A stretch of DNA of 64,000 nucleotides, taken from assembly GCF_030769565.1 (NCBI RefSeq), contig NZ_JAVCAP010000001.1, positions 90,161 to 154,160 on the forward strand, read 5' to 3'. The position numbers were made by a program, and so were the translations under genes. The stretch comes from Methylophilus aquaticus (GTDB taxonomy: Bacteria > Pseudomonadota > Gammaproteobacteria > Burkholderiales > Methylophilaceae). Positions 62,147 to 64,000 of the stretch are shown piece after piece (within the stretch, counting starts at the first letter, position 1; each line of letters opens with the position of its first letter). Under the pieces are notes generated by a model. The model was given only the letters and a program-made list of their open reading frames with translations. It made no database searches and was not told the origin of the DNA.

Positions 62147-62919
62147 TTATGATCGAAGCCATTGACCTCAGCAAACGTTTTGAGCACTCCTCACTTTTTA
62201 GAAAAACCCAGCCAGGCAGACCCGTGCTTGACCGCGTCTCTTTGCGGGCTGAAGACGCCTGTATCACGGCCTTGCTGGGACCCAATGGCGCGGGTAAAAC
62301 CACTTTTCTCAGAATGCTTGCGGGCTTGGAAAAGCCAGAGGCAGGAAGCATCTTGATTCAAGGGCAGCCTGCCCATTTGCACACGGCGAAATTTGCCTAT
62401 TTAAGTGATGGATGCGGCTTATACCCTCGGTTAACAGGGGAAGAAAATATTCGTTATTTTGGCGCACTGTATGGCCTGTCTGATGCACATATCACGCTTA
62501 GGATCCAAACACTGGATAGCCATTTGGGCTTCGCCCATGTGCTCGCCAAAAAAGCGGGAGCGTGCAGTCTAGGAGAGCGCATGCGCATCGCATTGGCAAG
62601 AGCGCTGGTGCATGACCCCCACACCCTGGTATTAGATGAACCGACCAACGGGCTGGATTTGGCCTCGGTACGCAAATTGCGAAATTTCCTCCGTTATTTA
62701 GCGAGCGAGGCAGGTGGGGGCAAATGTATTCTGCTGTCCACGCATCATCTGCACGAAGTTGAAATGATTGCCGATCAAGTGATTGTGTTGGTGCAAGGCC
62801 AAGTCAAGGCTACCGGCAGTGTCAGACAAATTACGGTGGCCAATGCTGCGCAACACTTTGAAGATGCGTTTGCTGCTTTGGCATTTGGGGAGACAATCTC
62901 ATGCATCAACGTTGGGTGA
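62143..62919 (+). CDS. natA: ABC transporter ATP-binding protein, NatA-like
   Basis: This 258-residue ATPase has Walker A (GPNGAGKTTF), a signature sequence CSLGERMRIALARAL (SLGER in place of the usual LSGGQ), Walker B (TLVLDEPTNGLD) and a switch His (STHHLHE). ATG 62143 overlaps the preceding stop and is followed by a second ATG at 62149. It pairs with the ABC-2 permease gene, overlapping it by 19 bases. NatA/NatB pairs export Na+ or other substrates; the pseudo-hydrolase upstream suggests a different substrate here, such as a peptide. Confidence 0.88.
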   Translation: MIMIEAIDLSKRFEHSSLFRKTQPGRPVLDRVSLRAEDACITALLGPNGAGKTTFLRMLAGLEKPEAGSILIQGQPAHLHTAKFAYLSDGCGLYPRLTGEENIRYFGALYGLSDAHITLRIQTLDSHLGFAHVLAKKAGACSLGERMRIALARALVHDPHTLVLDEPTNGLDLASVRKLRNFLRYLASEAGGGKCILLSTHHLHEVEMIADQVIVLVQGQVKATGSVRQITVANAAQHFEDAFAALAFGETISCINVG

Positions 62920-64000
62920 TTTTTAAAAAAGAGTTCAAAGACTCACTGCGGGATCGGCGCGGACTCTTAACCGTTGGACTCGTCACCGTATTGGCTGGGC
63001 CACTGTGTTTGTTATTCATGGCCAATATGCTGTCGGAGTATGAAGCCAAATCCGAGCGACGCGTGGTGGTGGTGCATCGCCTGGCAGACAGCCCTAGCTT
63101 GCAAAACTATCTGCAACGAGAAAGTGCACAAATCGTCCCGGCGCCTCCTGATTATGAGGCAGCGTTGCGTGAAGGGCGATTGTTAGAACCAGTGGTGATT
63201 GTGCCGCCGCAATTTGACCAGCAATGGCAGCGCGGAGAAGTCGCGACATTGACACTACTCACCAACAGTCAACAAGCACGCACACAAGCTTCTGTGAGCA
63301 GGCTAAAACGCTGGCTGCTTGGCTACGCCAGCATGCAAAGCGAATGGGCTTTAATGCAACAGCCCACGCTGCTCAGAATGCACGAACTGATACAGTTGGA
63401 GGAACAGGATCAAGCCTCAGACAAAGCACAAACCGTCAAACTGTTCGGCATGCTGCCCTACTTTTTGGTGTTTGCTGCCCTCTATGGGGTATGGAGTGCC
63501 GCGTTAGAAACCACGGCTGGCGAGCGCGAAAAAGGAACGCTGGAGGCATTGGCCGTGACCCTGACCTCGCCAGTTCATTTAGTGATTGGAAAATGGTTGG
63601 CCGTTACTACCTTAGGCGCAATCCTGGCAACCCTGGCGACTTTAGGCTTTATCCCCGCGCAAGCATGGATCGCCAGTGACACCCTCAAGGCCATGTTTAA
63701 CTTTGGCAGTGATGAAGCCATGATTTGCTTGTGTTTGATCTTGCCTTTGGTAGGTTTTTTTGCTGCCTTGTTGCTTTTTTTAGGGGCTGTAGCCGCTTCC
63801 ACCCGGCAGGCGCAAACCAATGCCACTCTGGTCATGTTACTGGTGGCTTTTGTTCCGATGCTCTTCTTAACTCAAGGCGGTCAAGTGAGTGTTTGGCAAA
63901 CCTGTCTGCCCGTATTGGCGCAACATCATGGCATCATTGCACTCCTCAGCGGTGAGCCCCTTAGCCTCAAGCCAATACTATCGCTGGTTGGTTGTCATGC
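62901..64000 (+). CDS. natB: ABC transporter permease, NatB/ABC-2 type (partial, runs off window)
   Basis: ATG 62901, with GGGGAGA 6 bases upstream, opens a frame that continues to the end of the window (366 codons seen). After MHQRWVIFKKEFKDSLRDRR there is one TM (about 24-44), a large extracytoplasmic loop (about 45-180), then further TM segments with the ABC-2 signature region ETTAGEREKGTLEALAVTLTS and PVHLVIGKWLAV. This is the NatB/CcmB-like layout. It would form the membrane channel for the ATPase encoded just before. The stop and anything after it lie outside the window. Confidence 0.87.
   Translation, partial: MHQRWVIFKKEFKDSLRDRRGLLTVGLVTVLAGPLCLLFMANMLSEYEAKSERRVVVVHRLADSPSLQNYLQRESAQIVPAPPDYEAALREGRLLEPVVIVPPQFDQQWQRGEVATLTLLTNSQQARTQASVSRLKRWLLGYASMQSEWALMQQPTLLRMHELIQLEEQDQASDKAQTVKLFGMLPYFLVFAALYGVWSAALETTAGEREKGTLEALAVTLTSPVHLVIGKWLAVTTLGAILATLATLGFIPAQAWIASDTLKAMFNFGSDEAMICLCLILPLVGFFAALLLFLGAVAASTRQAQTNATLVMLLVAFVPMLFLTQGGQVSVWQTCLPVLAQHHGIIALLSGEPLSLKPILSLVGCH

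Noticed and set aside
62454-62675. Antisense frame inside the ABC ATPase gene
   Set aside because: It is opposite the signature and Walker B region of a clear ATPase gene and has no ribosome site or recognisable domain.

Overview
The window looks like a chromosomal segment of a betaproteobacterial methylotroph of the Methylophilaceae type (Methylophilus, Methylovorus, Methylobacillus or a relative). The evidence is a free-standing PQQ precursor gene (pqqA), roughly half-GC composition, the betaproteobacterial order mreBCD-mrdA-mrdB-rlpA-dacA-ybeD-lipB-lipA, a glutamate-cysteine ligase of the proteobacterial type beside gshB, and several copper, haem and c-di-GMP proteins of a kind common in methylotrophs. 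The family placement is inference. No tRNA, rRNA or CRISPR array was seen.

Layout. 1-170: end of an IS3-like element. 377-5340: a membrane protein, an LtaS/OpgB-like sulfatase-fold transferase, a glycosidase-like/kinase-like fusion, and pqqA with a terminator. 5424-10674: a secreted protein, a DUF3034 outer-membrane protein, and a three-gene operon of truncated haemoglobin lipoprotein, cupredoxin and c-di-GMP phosphodiesterase. 10692-12619 (minus): ApbE, NusG-domain-II and Gx-transporter genes, an extracytoplasmic flavin/redox module. 12797-16100: an OhrR-like regulator, a secreted catalase-like peroxidase, MsrB and a bestrophin. 16108-20739 (minus): TonB receptor, solute-binding protein and di-haem oxidoreductase, preceded by a striking inverted repeat. 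21178-26132: an M48 protease/pilin-like fusion, dadA, and gshA-gshB.

26186-36133 (minus) is a long core operon for cell elongation (mreBCD, PBP2, RodA, RlpA, PBP5/6-type carboxypeptidase) running into lipoate synthesis. 36261-39525 is gatCAB, divergent from mreB. 39611-42488 holds a metal-ligand-rich microprotein, a four-helix membrane protein, and thiC under a TPP riboswitch. 42554-48191 holds a SWIM-domain protein, a Yip1-like protein, a CorA-like protein with a very large soluble domain, and an HNH nuclease with a small partner.

48807-49802 carries three tandem paralogues of an unrecognised small secreted family. 49860-56868 is yaeQ divergent from a TetR-controlled RND tripartite efflux operon whose regulator starts right beside a 42-bp inverted repeat. 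56928-57769 is non-coding and contains a 292-bp nested palindrome and a MITE-like repeat. 57770-59823 (minus) is nudB, nadA and a HIT protein. 60471-64000 is a candidate peptide ORF, a TAP-family alpha/beta-hydrolase homologue that has lost its catalytic Ser and Asp, and a NatA/NatB-type ABC exporter that runs off the window.

The best candidates for undescribed biology are the three-paralogue secreted family, the ORF/pseudo-hydrolase/NatAB cassette, the M48-pilin fusion, the glycosidase-kinase fusion beside an LtaS-like enzyme, and the haemoglobin-cupredoxin-phosphodiesterase operon. Function in all of these is inferred from domains and neighbours.
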